DNA of 64,000 nt from Verrucomicrobiota bacterium (lineage in GTDB: Bacteria; Verrucomicrobiota; Verrucomicrobiia; Opitutales; Opitutaceae): NCBI GenBank assembly GCA_030604905.1, contig JAUVVA010000004.1, positions 1 through 64,000 of the forward strand, written 5' to 3'. Shown here one piece after another: positions 17,592 through 27,145 of the stretch (position 1 is its first letter; each line of letters starts with the position of its first letter). A program made the position numbers and the translations under genes. Under the pieces are notes generated by a model that was not told where the DNA came from, searched no databases, and saw only the letters and a list, made by a program, of their open reading frames with translations.

Positions 17592-19940
17592 CTATGGCGA
17601 CGAAGGATCGACGAGCGAAACACGCAACCGCATGAACCGCGCACGACCCAGGATATCACTGGAGTCATCCTCCACCAGGACATCCTCTCCCGGACTGCCC
17701 GGGTTGACCGCGATCGTGGCCCACGGACCGGCGGGGCTGGAGGCGGCCAGGACTTCGTAAGTCACCGCGCCCGGGCCGCGCGCGCGCCTGAACCCGAGGG
17801 CCAGCCGCCCGCGCGACGTCCGGGAGACGGAGGGCTGCGCGGGCAAAGCGGGATCCGAAGCAGATGTGCCCAGGGAAAATCGGAGCAGGTTGGGGACGCC
17901 GTCTCCAAACGGGGTGGCAAGCGGCGCGGCCAAGCCCGCATCCCGCTGGGCAAGGCTGAAGGTCTCGTTCCGCCACGCCCTATAGGCCGGGCCGGGCGAA
18001 GACGCTTCCGCGCGGAGCGTGACGACGGAATATCCCGGCATGGGCACCGTGATCGCCCCGCCCGGCCCGGGAGTGGGTTCAAACGTTTGCCACAGCTGGC
18101 CCGATGCCGAACGCCAGCCTCCAAAAGAACCGTAACCGAGCGGAGTCTGGAGGGTGGCGCTTCGTGCGGAGGAGGATCGATTGATGAGCACGACCACCAG
18201 CTCGCCGTCGATCTCGTGGACATAGGAGGAGGCAAGGACGTCCGCGGCGTTCTCGCCTGTCACCGAGACCTCGTGACGCACCGCGCCGGGCCGGATAGCC
18301 GCGGAGAAATGCTTCATCGCGACATACTTTGGAGCAGCCGACCGGGGAGTGGACCCGGTAAGCGTCTCGGTGGACGCGTTGGAACCGGTGGAGAACTGCC
18401 AGTAAAGCCAGGCGTTCTGACGGCCCGCCACCAGGGCCTGGTGGATCTTCAAGGCGATGCTCCACGCCCCGTCGGACGGGAAGCCCGAAGAGGGCGAAAG
18501 CCACGCGGAGGCCTCCCCGGAGGTCTCCGTCATCCACGAACGTTTCCCGTAGGCGGTAAATCCCAGCACCCGGCTTGGCAAACCAGCGGCCGGGCTGCTG
18601 GTCCATCCTTCGGCCCAGCGTCGCCAGGCCACGGGGTCGGCGCCGGCGGAGCTGGCGCCGTCGGCGGCGTAGCCATGGATGCAGAAAAAATCCACCGCGG
18701 CGGCCGCGACCGAATCGGCGGCGAGGGCCGTAAGGTAGCGCAGATTCTTGTGCGTTACGTTCTCACCGCTGCCAAACTGCCAGAGCGCATAGTCCGAGCC
18801 TTGCAGCAGGTCCTCCGGCCCCTTGATGCGGATGCCCCGCAGATCGTCGTATTTGTCGAACTCGGCCCGCACAGCCTTGAGCGCCGCCAGATACTGCTCG
18901 GCCCGCGGGTATGTGCAGGAGTTGTAGAAGGTCTCGAAGTTGAGCTCGTTTTGGATCGAAATCGCGTAGAACCGGGCGCCGACCCGGTTTTGAAAGCCGC
19001 GCACGTAGGCGGCGGTGCTGCGGGCGAACTGGGTGAGCGCGGACGTGGGCCCGCGGGCCGCTCCGGCATGGGGCCCGCCTGCGACGTCGTCAGGCAGACC
19101 GGAGTCGTCGAACACGTGTAGGGGCAATCCGGATACATCGAGACGACCTCCGACGAAGCTGCCGTCGGAGGCGATGTGCGGGCGCGGCGTTCCCGGTCGG
19201 GAGAAGGGCCACGCGCCGTATTGCTCGCCGGTGACGGTGCCTGAGGAAACCTTCAGCCAGGGGGCGGGCGACCAGATGGAGCCGACAAGCTTGAAGCGGG
19301 CGAGGTCTGGATCACGGGAACGGGCGGCGGCGAGGACGGCCGCGGCTCCGCGGACCATCCCCGAGTCGAGGTCGAGCGTGCGCGAGATATTGTCATCGAT
19401 GTTCGGCCCCATGACGGCGATCGGGGCGCTGAATCCGCCAAAGGAACGTCCGTAGTCGGCCGGCCCGGTGTAGGTCCGGGCGCGGTTGCCATCCGGCCCG
19501 TTGTAGTAGGAAACACCGTTCACGAGCTCCCATTCCCATTCCGGAGGTCCGGAGTAGTGCCGAGGTTGTTGGGTCGAGCGTGTCTCGAAGTTGAGCGCAT
19601 AGGGCGTGCGACCCGACCCCTTGAACCAGGGGCTGTAGTAGTGATGGTCGCTCCAGGGAGACTTGAAGCGCGGCACGAGGTCCACGCGGATCACCGAGGC
19701 GCCGAAATCATCGAGATAAAGTTCCTGCCACCAGGCCTCCCGTGGCTGGCTTCCCGAAATACAGGTGCCGAAACCGTCGATCACCTGCGCCCGCCCCGCA
19801 TCCGACAAATTCAAGCTGACCGTCTGCGCGTGCAGCGCCGGAAGGCACAGCGTGAAGGCGGTGGTCCAACAGCGGGAAACCAGCAGCGACAGAAAGCAGG
19901 GGGAGGCGGGGCGGCGGGTATCGGGGTGGCGGGGCATCAT
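17592..19940 (-). CDS. Secreted GH30-family hydrolase (endo-1,6-galactanase/xylanase-like) with recurrent C-terminal module
   Basis: VIDGFGTCISGSQPREAWWQELYLDDFGASVIRVDLVPRFKSPWSDHHYYSPWF...AISIQNELNFETFYNSCTY...WMTETSGE; C-term FGDGVPNLLRFSLGTSAS...ARFMRLRVSL. Confidence 0.85.
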   Translation of the reverse strand: MMPRHPDTRRPASPCFLSLLVSRCWTTAFTLCLPALHAQTVSLNLSDAGRAQVIDGFGTCISGSQPREAWWQELYLDDFGASVIRVDLVPRFKSPWSDHHYYSPWFKGSGRTPYALNFETRSTQQPRHYSGPPEWEWELVNGVSYYNGPDGNRARTYTGPADYGRSFGGFSAPIAVMGPNIDDNISRTLDLDSGMVRGAAAVLAAARSRDPDLARFKLVGSIWSPAPWLKVSSGTVTGEQYGAWPFSRPGTPRPHIASDGSFVGGRLDVSGLPLHVFDDSGLPDDVAGGPHAGAARGPTSALTQFARSTAAYVRGFQNRVGARFYAISIQNELNFETFYNSCTYPRAEQYLAALKAVRAEFDKYDDLRGIRIKGPEDLLQGSDYALWQFGSGENVTHKNLRYLTALAADSVAAAAVDFFCIHGYAADGASSAGADPVAWRRWAEGWTSSPAAGLPSRVLGFTAYGKRSWMTETSGEASAWLSPSSGFPSDGAWSIALKIHQALVAGRQNAWLYWQFSTGSNASTETLTGSTPRSAAPKYVAMKHFSAAIRPGAVRHEVSVTGENAADVLASSYVHEIDGELVVVLINRSSSARSATLQTPLGYGSFGGWRSASGQLWQTFEPTPGPGGAITVPMPGYSVVTLRAEASSPGPAYRAWRNETFSLAQRDAGLAAPLATPFGDGVPNLLRFSLGTSASDPALPAQPSVSRTSRGRLALGFRRARGPGAVTYEVLAASSPAGPWATIAVNPGSPGEDVLVEDDSSDILGRARFMRLRVSLVDPSSP

Positions 19941-20108
19941 GCCTATAGGGGTGCCATCCAAGCGAGAGAGCGGCAACGGGGCCAAAATCGGGAACATGCC
20001 CAACGATTCCGGCGCCCGGCACCTTTGCCCGCGGCTCGCGCCGGCTTCGTCGAGCCCGGCCCCGCGCCGTCCTCCCACGCGCTCCTTCCGCCCCGCCCCC
20101 CGCTCGGT

Positions 20109-20120
20109 TTATGAGAATAA
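20109..20120. promoter_or_regulatory. Putative operator TTATGAGAATAA
   Basis: Perfect TTAT-N4-ATAA in the divergent region between 17592-19940 (-) and 20208-21485 (+). Confidence 0.4.
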
Positions 20121-20207
20121 CGGCCCGGAGCTTTTGTATCCGTCCCGGTCCGAGACAGCGTCACTCCACCTCGCACCGGATCCGACTCGGCTTCGGCCGC
20201 GCACCAC

Positions 20208-21485
20208 GTGATTCCCATGCCCCCTGCCCCCCGCCACCCCCTCAGCCCGCCGTCCGCCAACGACGGCGCGGCACCCCAGGCCGGCGCGGTGCCGGCCCCA
20301 CCCTCGACACTGGAAGACTGCGAGGAACGAATGAAGGCGCTGGCACAGGCCGCGACGCGGCCGGTGCTCGATTTGTCCGGGATCCGCGGTCCGGTGATCA
20401 TCGAGGCGATCGACACCCTACGCACCGCAAACGGCAAATACCTCGTGCGAGTCCGCTCGGGCGATGGCGTCGAGGGCATAGCGGTCGGCAATGAGTTCCA
20501 CCTCGGGTTTCTGCACCCGCTCATGCACCACCGCATCGTGCCCGCCTTGATCGGTCAGGACGCGCGGGACTGGGAGGCGCTGCTGGAGCGCGTCTATCGG
20601 CACGCATGCAACTACAAGCTCCAGGGCATGCCCTTCTGGCAGCCTCTCGCCACCATCGAGTTTGCGGTTCTCGATCTGCTGGGCCGCATCGCGGGCTGCT
20701 CCGTCGCCTGCCTGCTCGGCGGGCCGGTCCGCCACGACGTCGCGGTTTACCAGGCCTTCGACGACCGGGAGAAGGACGCCGAGGAGAGCGTGGAACGGAT
20801 GGCGGAGGCGATCGCCGCGAGCGGGGCGCGCGCCGCGAAGTTCAAGGTCGGGGGGCGTATGGGACGCAATGCGGACTCCCTTCCGGGACGCACCGCACGG
20901 ATCATCCCTCTCGCCCGCCAACGCCTCGGCGATAGCTTTACGCTCTACGCCGACGCCAACGGCTCCTTCGACGTTCCCGAGGCGATCCGGGTGGGCCGCA
21001 TGTTGGAGGACATCGGCGCCGCATTCTTCGAGGAACCCGTGCCCTTCGACCACTTCGACGACACACGGCGCGTGGCCGCCGCGCTCCGCATACCGCTCGC
21101 CGGAGGAGAGCAGGACGCGAGCCTCTACAATTTGCGCTGGGCGCTCGCCCACGACGCGCTGCAGGTCGTCCAGCCCGACCTGTTCTACTTCGGTGGGTTC
21201 GTGCGCTGCGCGCGTGTCGCCCGGATGGCGGCCGCGCTCGGTCGCGACTGCACGCCGCACATCTCCTCCACCGGGCTCGGCTTCCTCTACCTGCTGCACT
21301 TCGCCGCGGCCGTGCCCAACGTCGGGCCCCACCAGGAATACAAGGGGTCCGCCAACGACGTCCCCTTCTCCTGCGCGACCTCCCCGCTCCGCGCGGAAAG
21401 CGGCGTGGTCCGCACCCCGGCCGGCCCCGGCCTTGGGGTGGACCTCGACCCCGCCTGGGTCGCTTCCGCCGACCGGCTCGTCTGA
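20208..21485 (+). CDS. Enolase-superfamily (mandelate racemase/muconate lactonizing) sugar-acid dehydratase-like enzyme
   Basis: KFKVGG, LYADANGSFD, FFEEPVPFD, GGEQD, HISSTG motifs. Confidence 0.9.
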   Translation: MIPMPPAPRHPLSPPSANDGAAPQAGAVPAPPSTLEDCEERMKALAQAATRPVLDLSGIRGPVIIEAIDTLRTANGKYLVRVRSGDGVEGIAVGNEFHLGFLHPLMHHRIVPALIGQDARDWEALLERVYRHACNYKLQGMPFWQPLATIEFAVLDLLGRIAGCSVACLLGGPVRHDVAVYQAFDDREKDAEESVERMAEAIAASGARAAKFKVGGRMGRNADSLPGRTARIIPLARQRLGDSFTLYADANGSFDVPEAIRVGRMLEDIGAAFFEEPVPFDHFDDTRRVAAALRIPLAGGEQDASLYNLRWALAHDALQVVQPDLFYFGGFVRCARVARMAAALGRDCTPHISSTGLGFLYLLHFAAAVPNVGPHQEYKGSANDVPFSCATSPLRAESGVVRTPAGPGLGVDLDPAWVASADRLV

Positions 21486-21541
21486 TGCCGCACCCGCATG
21501 CGCGGTTCGCCGCCGGGCCGCCTCCTCGACCTTCCCTGCCC

Positions 21542-24535
21542 ATGATCTTCAATCTGGAAAACCCGCCCCATCGCTTTCGTTGCGAATGCCTCGTTATCGG
21601 CGCCGGCCCGCGCGGCGTCGCCCTCGCCCGCGCCTTTCGCCAGGCTGGTCGCGACGTTCTCGTCGCCGAGCGCCGCACCTACCCTGGCGGCGAAACGATC
21701 TCCGCCAACCGGCTCTGGATCGATCCCGCGGAACGGAAGGCACTCGACCGGCTCTTGGCCCCGGCGAGCGGCTGGGTGGTTGATCCTGCGGGCGCCGACC
21801 ACGGCGCGCTCTGGCCCGACGCCTACAAGCGCGCACTCGAGGATGTGCTGATCGACTCCGGCTCGCGCCTGCTCTACCACGTGCGGCCGGTGCGCTGGGA
21901 GCGAAGCGGGGCGGTCCATCGGGTGATCTTCGCGGGAAAAAACGGCTGCGTGCTGGTCGAGGCCGCACTTGTCGCGGACACCACCCGCGATGGCGTCCTG
22001 GCCCAGCTTGACCCGCGCTGCACGGAGCGGCCCGACGGCGGCGTCATCTCGCAGACCCTCGAGTTCACGAACACCCGCGAGATTTTCGGCGGCGGCGCCT
22101 CCATCGACCACGAACACGCGGGCGTGCGCTACCGGTTTTACCCCGGCGGGCATCCCGACGGGCACGTCCTTGTGGACTGCCGCTGGCAAGGGGCCGCGGG
22201 ACTCGCCGCCCGCCGCTCGCGCGCCTGGCAGACGGCTCTTCGCCTTGGCGCGAAGGAACGTCTGGTGCACCTACGCTCCACCTTCCCCGGCCTCCTCGCC
22301 GGCCGACTCGGTTCGATCGCGCGGGAACCTTGGCTGGCCCCCGCGCGACGAGCGGCTGGCGGAGGGGCGCCCGGCCCGCTCGCGCCCTTCGTCACCGGGG
22401 AAGGGCTGCTCGTCTTCTCCGGTTCCGCCGACCTCGGCGACGACGAGGCCATGCGGCTCGAGGAAGACCTACCCCTGCAGCTTCAACTGGCCGAACAGCT
22501 GGCCGCCCTCACGCCCGTCGGAGGCGGCGTGGACTTCGCCCGCGAACTCCCACGCGAGACGGTGCAGGTGGACGTCCTGGTCGTGGGCGGAGGCACGAGC
22601 GGTGGCGCCGCCGCGGTGGCGGCGGCCGAAGCCGGCGCCCGCACGCTCCTGGTGGAGATGAATTCCGCTCTCGGCGGGACCACCACGAGCGGCGGCATCA
22701 ACAGCCACTGGCTCGGCCGCCCCGTCGGCTACAACCAGCGCGTCCTGCGCCGCATCGAGGAAATCGACGAGGACCCCTACTCGCCCTTCGCCAGCAGCCA
22801 GTGGAACGTGGAAAGCCGCGCCGCGGCGATGCTCGGCCTCGCTCATGAGGCCGGCGTGGATGTCGCCCTCGGCACTTGCCCCGTCGCGGTCACGGTGGAA
22901 GGCGGGCGCCTCGCCCGGGCCCTGTGCGCCACCGGCGACCATCTTCTCGAGATCAAAGCGGCGGTCACGGTGGATGCCACCGGCGACGGTGATGTCGCCG
23001 TCGCCGCCGGGGCCCCCTGGGTGTATGGCTCCGGGCGGGAATGCATCACGATGTGGTATGCCTTTCTCCCCTGCCCCCGGCCCGGCACGATGCGAAGCAA
23101 CTTCCACAGTCTCGTCTATGTCGGCGACCCGGAGGACTACACCCGCGCCATCCTCTCCGCTCGCCGCCGCCTGCCCGGCTACGACCATGCCACCTACCTC
23201 GCACCCCGGGAGACCCGCCACATCAAGGGGCGCGACACGCTCACGCTGGAGGACCAGTTGCTCCTCCGCCGACGCCCGGACGTGATCAACCTCGCCTTCG
23301 GTAACTACGACATCAAGGGCCACAGCGTCTCCGCGTGGGTGCGCTTCGGCCTGATCCCGCCCCAGGCCATGATCGAGATCCCCTACGGCGCGCTCGTGCC
23401 GCAGGGCGTCCACTCGTTGCTCGTCACCGGCAAGGCCATCTCCGCGAGCAACGTGTCCCTGCCCTCGTGGCGCATGCAGGCCGACGTGGAAAACCTCGGC
23501 TACGGCACCGGGCTGGCGGCCGCCCGCGCCGCGCTTGCAGGGATAGAGCCCGCCGATCTCGATGTGCGGGCGCTTCAGGGCGAGCTCGTCCGGCACTCGA
23601 TCCTGCCCCCCGAAATCCTCGACCGACCGCTCACGCCCGCCCCCGACGAAGACGCGAATACACTCGCCGCACACGTCGCCGCGCTGGACGACTCCGTCTC
23701 CCTTCGCAGCTACCAACACCAGAAACCGCACGAGGTGGCGACCGAGGTCATCCCCTTCGTTCGGGTCTGCCTGGCTCCGCCCGGTATCGAGCCGCTCTTG
23801 GTCGGCGCGCTCTCCGATCCTTCCCGCAAGGGCCGGAAGCTCGCCGCGATGGCGCTCGCATGGCGGGGGCACCCCGGCGGCGCGGACCTGCTCCACGCGG
23901 CCATCCTCGCGGAGCTGGAAGGCGCGCCCCCCGCCCGCCTGCCCGGTCGCCATCCCCTGACCCTGCACGCCCACGAGGACCCGGACCACGGCGCCATGAG
24001 CGAGCTCGCCAACCTCCTCCACGCCTTCGCCCGCACCCGGGACCCGCGCGGCGCCGCTCTGATCGAGACGGTGGCGGCGAGGCTGGATCTCGAGGACGCC
24101 CGCTTCCGCGACCGGAAGACGGGGGTGTTCTACTACCTCGACGCCATCGGCGACGTCGCCGAGCGCCTCGCCACTCCCGCCTGCGCGCCCACCCTGTCGA
24201 AGCTGCTCGCCCACCCGCTCCTCGACGACACCGTCCTTCGCGCCCCCCACCAGCCCGACTACTTCCGGGAGCGGCAAGCCTACACCGCGCTCGTGCTTTC
24301 CCGCGCGCTCGCCCGTTGCGGCGTCCGCGCCGGCTACGAACGGCTGCTCGCCTTCACCGAGGACCGACGCCGCCCCCTGCGCGAGCACGCCTGCAACGAA
24401 CTGCGGGCCCTCATAGGCGACGCCGAGCCTCGGCCGGAGCGGTGGCGGGCATGGGTGCTTCGCCAGACCCAGTTTCGCTCGCGCGCCTGGAACGAAAAAG
24501 ACGATCCCTTCGCCGCCATACTCCCGAACATCTGA
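21542..24535 (+). CDS. Tandem FAD-dependent oxidoreductase with C-terminal helical-repeat-like region
   Basis: Two dinucleotide-binding segments: VIGAGPRGVALARAFRQAGRDVLVAE and VLVVGGGTSGGAAAVAAAEAGARTLLVEMNSALGGTTTSGGINSHW; DATGDGDVA. The ORF allows an upstream ATG at 21485 overlapping the previous stop. Confidence 0.85.
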   Translation: MIFNLENPPHRFRCECLVIGAGPRGVALARAFRQAGRDVLVAERRTYPGGETISANRLWIDPAERKALDRLLAPASGWVVDPAGADHGALWPDAYKRALEDVLIDSGSRLLYHVRPVRWERSGAVHRVIFAGKNGCVLVEAALVADTTRDGVLAQLDPRCTERPDGGVISQTLEFTNTREIFGGGASIDHEHAGVRYRFYPGGHPDGHVLVDCRWQGAAGLAARRSRAWQTALRLGAKERLVHLRSTFPGLLAGRLGSIAREPWLAPARRAAGGGAPGPLAPFVTGEGLLVFSGSADLGDDEAMRLEEDLPLQLQLAEQLAALTPVGGGVDFARELPRETVQVDVLVVGGGTSGGAAAVAAAEAGARTLLVEMNSALGGTTTSGGINSHWLGRPVGYNQRVLRRIEEIDEDPYSPFASSQWNVESRAAAMLGLAHEAGVDVALGTCPVAVTVEGGRLARALCATGDHLLEIKAAVTVDATGDGDVAVAAGAPWVYGSGRECITMWYAFLPCPRPGTMRSNFHSLVYVGDPEDYTRAILSARRRLPGYDHATYLAPRETRHIKGRDTLTLEDQLLLRRRPDVINLAFGNYDIKGHSVSAWVRFGLIPPQAMIEIPYGALVPQGVHSLLVTGKAISASNVSLPSWRMQADVENLGYGTGLAAARAALAGIEPADLDVRALQGELVRHSILPPEILDRPLTPAPDEDANTLAAHVAALDDSVSLRSYQHQKPHEVATEVIPFVRVCLAPPGIEPLLVGALSDPSRKGRKLAAMALAWRGHPGGADLLHAAILAELEGAPPARLPGRHPLTLHAHEDPDHGAMSELANLLHAFARTRDPRGAALIETVAARLDLEDARFRDRKTGVFYYLDAIGDVAERLATPACAPTLSKLLAHPLLDDTVLRAPHQPDYFRERQAYTALVLSRALARCGVRAGYERLLAFTEDRRRPLREHACNELRALIGDAEPRPERWRAWVLRQTQFRSRAWNEKDDPFAAILPNI

Positions 24536-24597
24536 GCCCCCGAATGCGCCTCCCGCCCTCACGGGCTCCCGGCCCAGGAAACAAATTCGAAACACGC

Positions 24598-25572
24598 ATG
24601 CACGTCCCCAAGGTTTTTCTCACCCGCCGCCTGCCCGGCTCCGTGATGGCTCGTCTTGCCGTCGAGACCGACCTCGCGCTCCTTCCCGAAGACCGGGCCC
24701 CGACCAAGGCCGAGATTCTCGCCGGCCTCTCGGGCCGGGAGGTTTTGTTCTGCAACATCACCGACCGGGTGGACGCGGAGATCCTCTCCAGCCCCGGGCT
24801 GCGGGTGGTGGCGAACTTCGGCGTCGGCTTCAATCACATCGACGTGGCCGCGGCCAGCGCCCGCCGTATCCCCGTAATAAATACACCCGGGGCGCTGACC
24901 GAGGCCACCGCCGACCTCGCCTTTGCGCTCCTGCTCGCGACCGCGAGGCGCCTCGGGGAAGGCGAGCGCCTCGTCCGGTCGGGACGTTGGAGAGGATGGG
25001 AGCCGCTTCAGCTGCTCGGCGCCGACGTGAGCGGCACGACACTCGGCCTCGTCGGCTTCGGGCGCATCGGCCGCGCCATGGCGGACCGCGCCCGGGCCTT
25101 CGGAATGCGCCTCGTCTATTGGAACCGCACCCGTCTGTCGCCGGCTGAGGAAGCCGCTTGCGACGCCCGCTACCTGCCGCGCGACGAACTGCTCGCCAAT
25201 TCCGATTTCGTCTCCCTCCACATCGCCTACACGTCCGACACGCACCACCTGATCGACGCGCGCGCCCTCTCCTTGATGCGACCTCATGCGATTCTAGTGA
25301 ACACCGCCCGCGGCGCCGTGGTGGACGAGGCAGCGCTCGTGATCGCGCTGCGGGAGCGGCGCATCGGAGGCGCCGGCCTCGATGTGTTCGAGCAGGAGCC
25401 CCTTCTCGCGCCCGGTCTGGCAGGATTGGAAAACTGCGTGGTCGTCCCGCACCTGGGCAGCGCCACCTCCGGGACGCGCGCGCGCATGGGCCACATGGCG
25501 CTCGATGACCTGCTCGCCGTTTGCGCCGGGCGGAAGCCGAAGCACTGCGTGAACCCCGCCGCGCTCGAATAG
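24598..25572 (+). CDS. D-isomer-specific 2-hydroxyacid dehydrogenase (glyoxylate/hydroxypyruvate reductase-like)
   Basis: NFGVGFNHIDVAAASARRIPVINTPGALTEATADLAFALLLATARR, GLVGFGRIGRAMADRA, LVNTARGAVVDEAAL, GLDVFEQEP. Confidence 0.95.
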   Translation: MHVPKVFLTRRLPGSVMARLAVETDLALLPEDRAPTKAEILAGLSGREVLFCNITDRVDAEILSSPGLRVVANFGVGFNHIDVAAASARRIPVINTPGALTEATADLAFALLLATARRLGEGERLVRSGRWRGWEPLQLLGADVSGTTLGLVGFGRIGRAMADRARAFGMRLVYWNRTRLSPAEEAACDARYLPRDELLANSDFVSLHIAYTSDTHHLIDARALSLMRPHAILVNTARGAVVDEAALVIALRERRIGGAGLDVFEQEPLLAPGLAGLENCVVVPHLGSATSGTRARMGHMALDDLLAVCAGRKPKHCVNPAALE

Positions 25573-25623
25573 CGCACTTTCAGAGCGGAGTGTGGCCGAT
25601 ATCAGGCGCCAAGTTTCGTGTCG

Positions 25624-25703
25624 CCGCCGCGGCTCTCCCGCACGCCTGTAGGCGCGCGCGACGCACCGGGCGCTTGATGACTTCCCGCGCCTTTCTCCGG
25701 CCA
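25624..25703. repeat. Dispersed intergenic repeat, copy B (partner at 371-450)
   Basis: See copy A. Confidence 0.7.
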
Positions 25704-25777
25704 CATCGTCGATCGCTCAAGAAGTAGGGCCCGCGTCGGACGCGAGCCGACGCGACGCGCGAATCCGGCAAAGTCGC

Positions 25778-27145
25778 CTAAGGGGCAAACGACAGGCTGT
25801 GCAACCACACCGGCCCGCCCCCGCAATGGCGGCAGGAGAGCTCGCCAATCTCGCGCACCGCCTTCGGCCAAACGACCTCGACCTCGTGCCACCGCCCGTC
25901 GCCCGGCACCTCGGCCGCGCACTCCATCGCCTCGTCCGATACGGCTCGAAGCACCAGCCGCCCGCCCTGCTCGCCCGCTCGCAGCCGCAGCCTCAGCCGG
26001 GTCACCGGGCGCTCCGCCCGCCACCGATGGAAGCCCACCCAGGCACCAGGCTCGCGGAGAAGGGCGGCGCCGTCGCCCTCGACCGAAAGGTCCCGCTCGC
26101 GCTCCACGGGGCCGCCCGAGGCGTGATAATCCACCCCGAGATGGCGCCCCTCGACATCGAGCCATAGCTCGCGGGCGCGCACTGGACCGCAGCCACGCGG
26201 GGAGTCCGGCGGGGCGCCATCCAGCCGCCGCGGCCGCAGCTCGCCGCGAATCCGCCGGTGCAGGGGGTCGGGACCGTCCTCGTGATAGAGGACAAGGTCC
26301 CGCCCCCGCCAGCCCGCGACGCAGGCTTGGACGGTGCGGGCCCGGTCCCGTTGGACGTCGCCGGTGTATTCAAACGGGCCATACGGATTGTCGGCGACCG
26401 CGCGCGCCAGGATGTCGCGCTCGTCCTCGAGGCGCGCCGCCTCGACCTCGCGCCTTCCGTAGAGCATATGGAAACGTCCGCAGCGGTGATACACCCACGG
26501 GCTTTCGTGGTATTTCCAGGGCTTCGACACCTCCCGCGCCGGGCCGGCCAGCTCCGTCATCGAGGCCGCGAGGGGCGCGCAGTATAGCTCCTCGTTTTGA
26601 CCGAAGTAAAGGAAGGCCCCGTGCGGCGAGAAGACGCAGACGGGCGAGACCAGCAGGCCCGACGCCGCGGATCGCACGCCGGGCGTCCGCCGCGTAATCA
26701 GCGGAGCGCCTCGCGCGTCGCGGAAGGGCCCCTGCGGCCGGTCGGCCACCGCCACGCCGATCTGGTCCACCATGGGGAAATAATACCAGTAGCGCCCGAG
26801 CGCCTCCACGCAGTCACCATCCCAGGCGGGCCCGTCGGCCCATGCGATATCCTGGCGCCGCAGCACGCAGCCGTGGTCGGTCCATGTCTCCAAATCGGAC
26901 GTCGAAAAGGCATGGTAGTCGTTCATCGACCACCATCCGTCGTTGCTCCAATGCGGATCCTGGTCAGCGTAGAGCCACAGCCTCCCGTCGCTGAAAACGT
27001 GGGCCGCGGGATCGGCGAGATACTTCGGGGTGGGCAGAAGCGCGAGCCCGTCCGGTTGCCGGGCGTCCATGATCCCTGCTTTAGCGGAGGCGAGCGCCGC
27101 GCCGCCATCCGCGCCGTTCCATTCCATTTGCAGTCGTGCGTTCAT
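25778..27145 (-). CDS. GH43-like five-bladed beta-propeller glycosidase
   Basis: KYLADPAAHVFSDGRLWLYADQD...HAFSTSDLETWTDHGCVL...AWDGDCVEALGRYWYYFPM...KYHESPWVYHRCGRFHMLYGR. Confidence 0.8.
   Translation of the reverse strand: MNARLQMEWNGADGGAALASAKAGIMDARQPDGLALLPTPKYLADPAAHVFSDGRLWLYADQDPHWSNDGWWSMNDYHAFSTSDLETWTDHGCVLRRQDIAWADGPAWDGDCVEALGRYWYYFPMVDQIGVAVADRPQGPFRDARGAPLITRRTPGVRSAASGLLVSPVCVFSPHGAFLYFGQNEELYCAPLAASMTELAGPAREVSKPWKYHESPWVYHRCGRFHMLYGRREVEAARLEDERDILARAVADNPYGPFEYTGDVQRDRARTVQACVAGWRGRDLVLYHEDGPDPLHRRIRGELRPRRLDGAPPDSPRGCGPVRARELWLDVEGRHLGVDYHASGGPVERERDLSVEGDGAALLREPGAWVGFHRWRAERPVTRLRLRLRAGEQGGRLVLRAVSDEAMECAAEVPGDGRWHEVEVVWPKAVREIGELSCRHCGGGPVWLHSLSFAP

Noticed and set aside
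22469-24595. 708-aa minus-strand ORF
   Set aside because: Antisense to the tandem-FAD oxidoreductase; shadow ORF.
23335-24597. N-terminal 421 residues of the ORF-track protein 23335-25572
   Set aside because: Only the part from M at 24598 matches a 2-hydroxyacid dehydrogenase; the preceding part is an alternate frame of the FAD gene.
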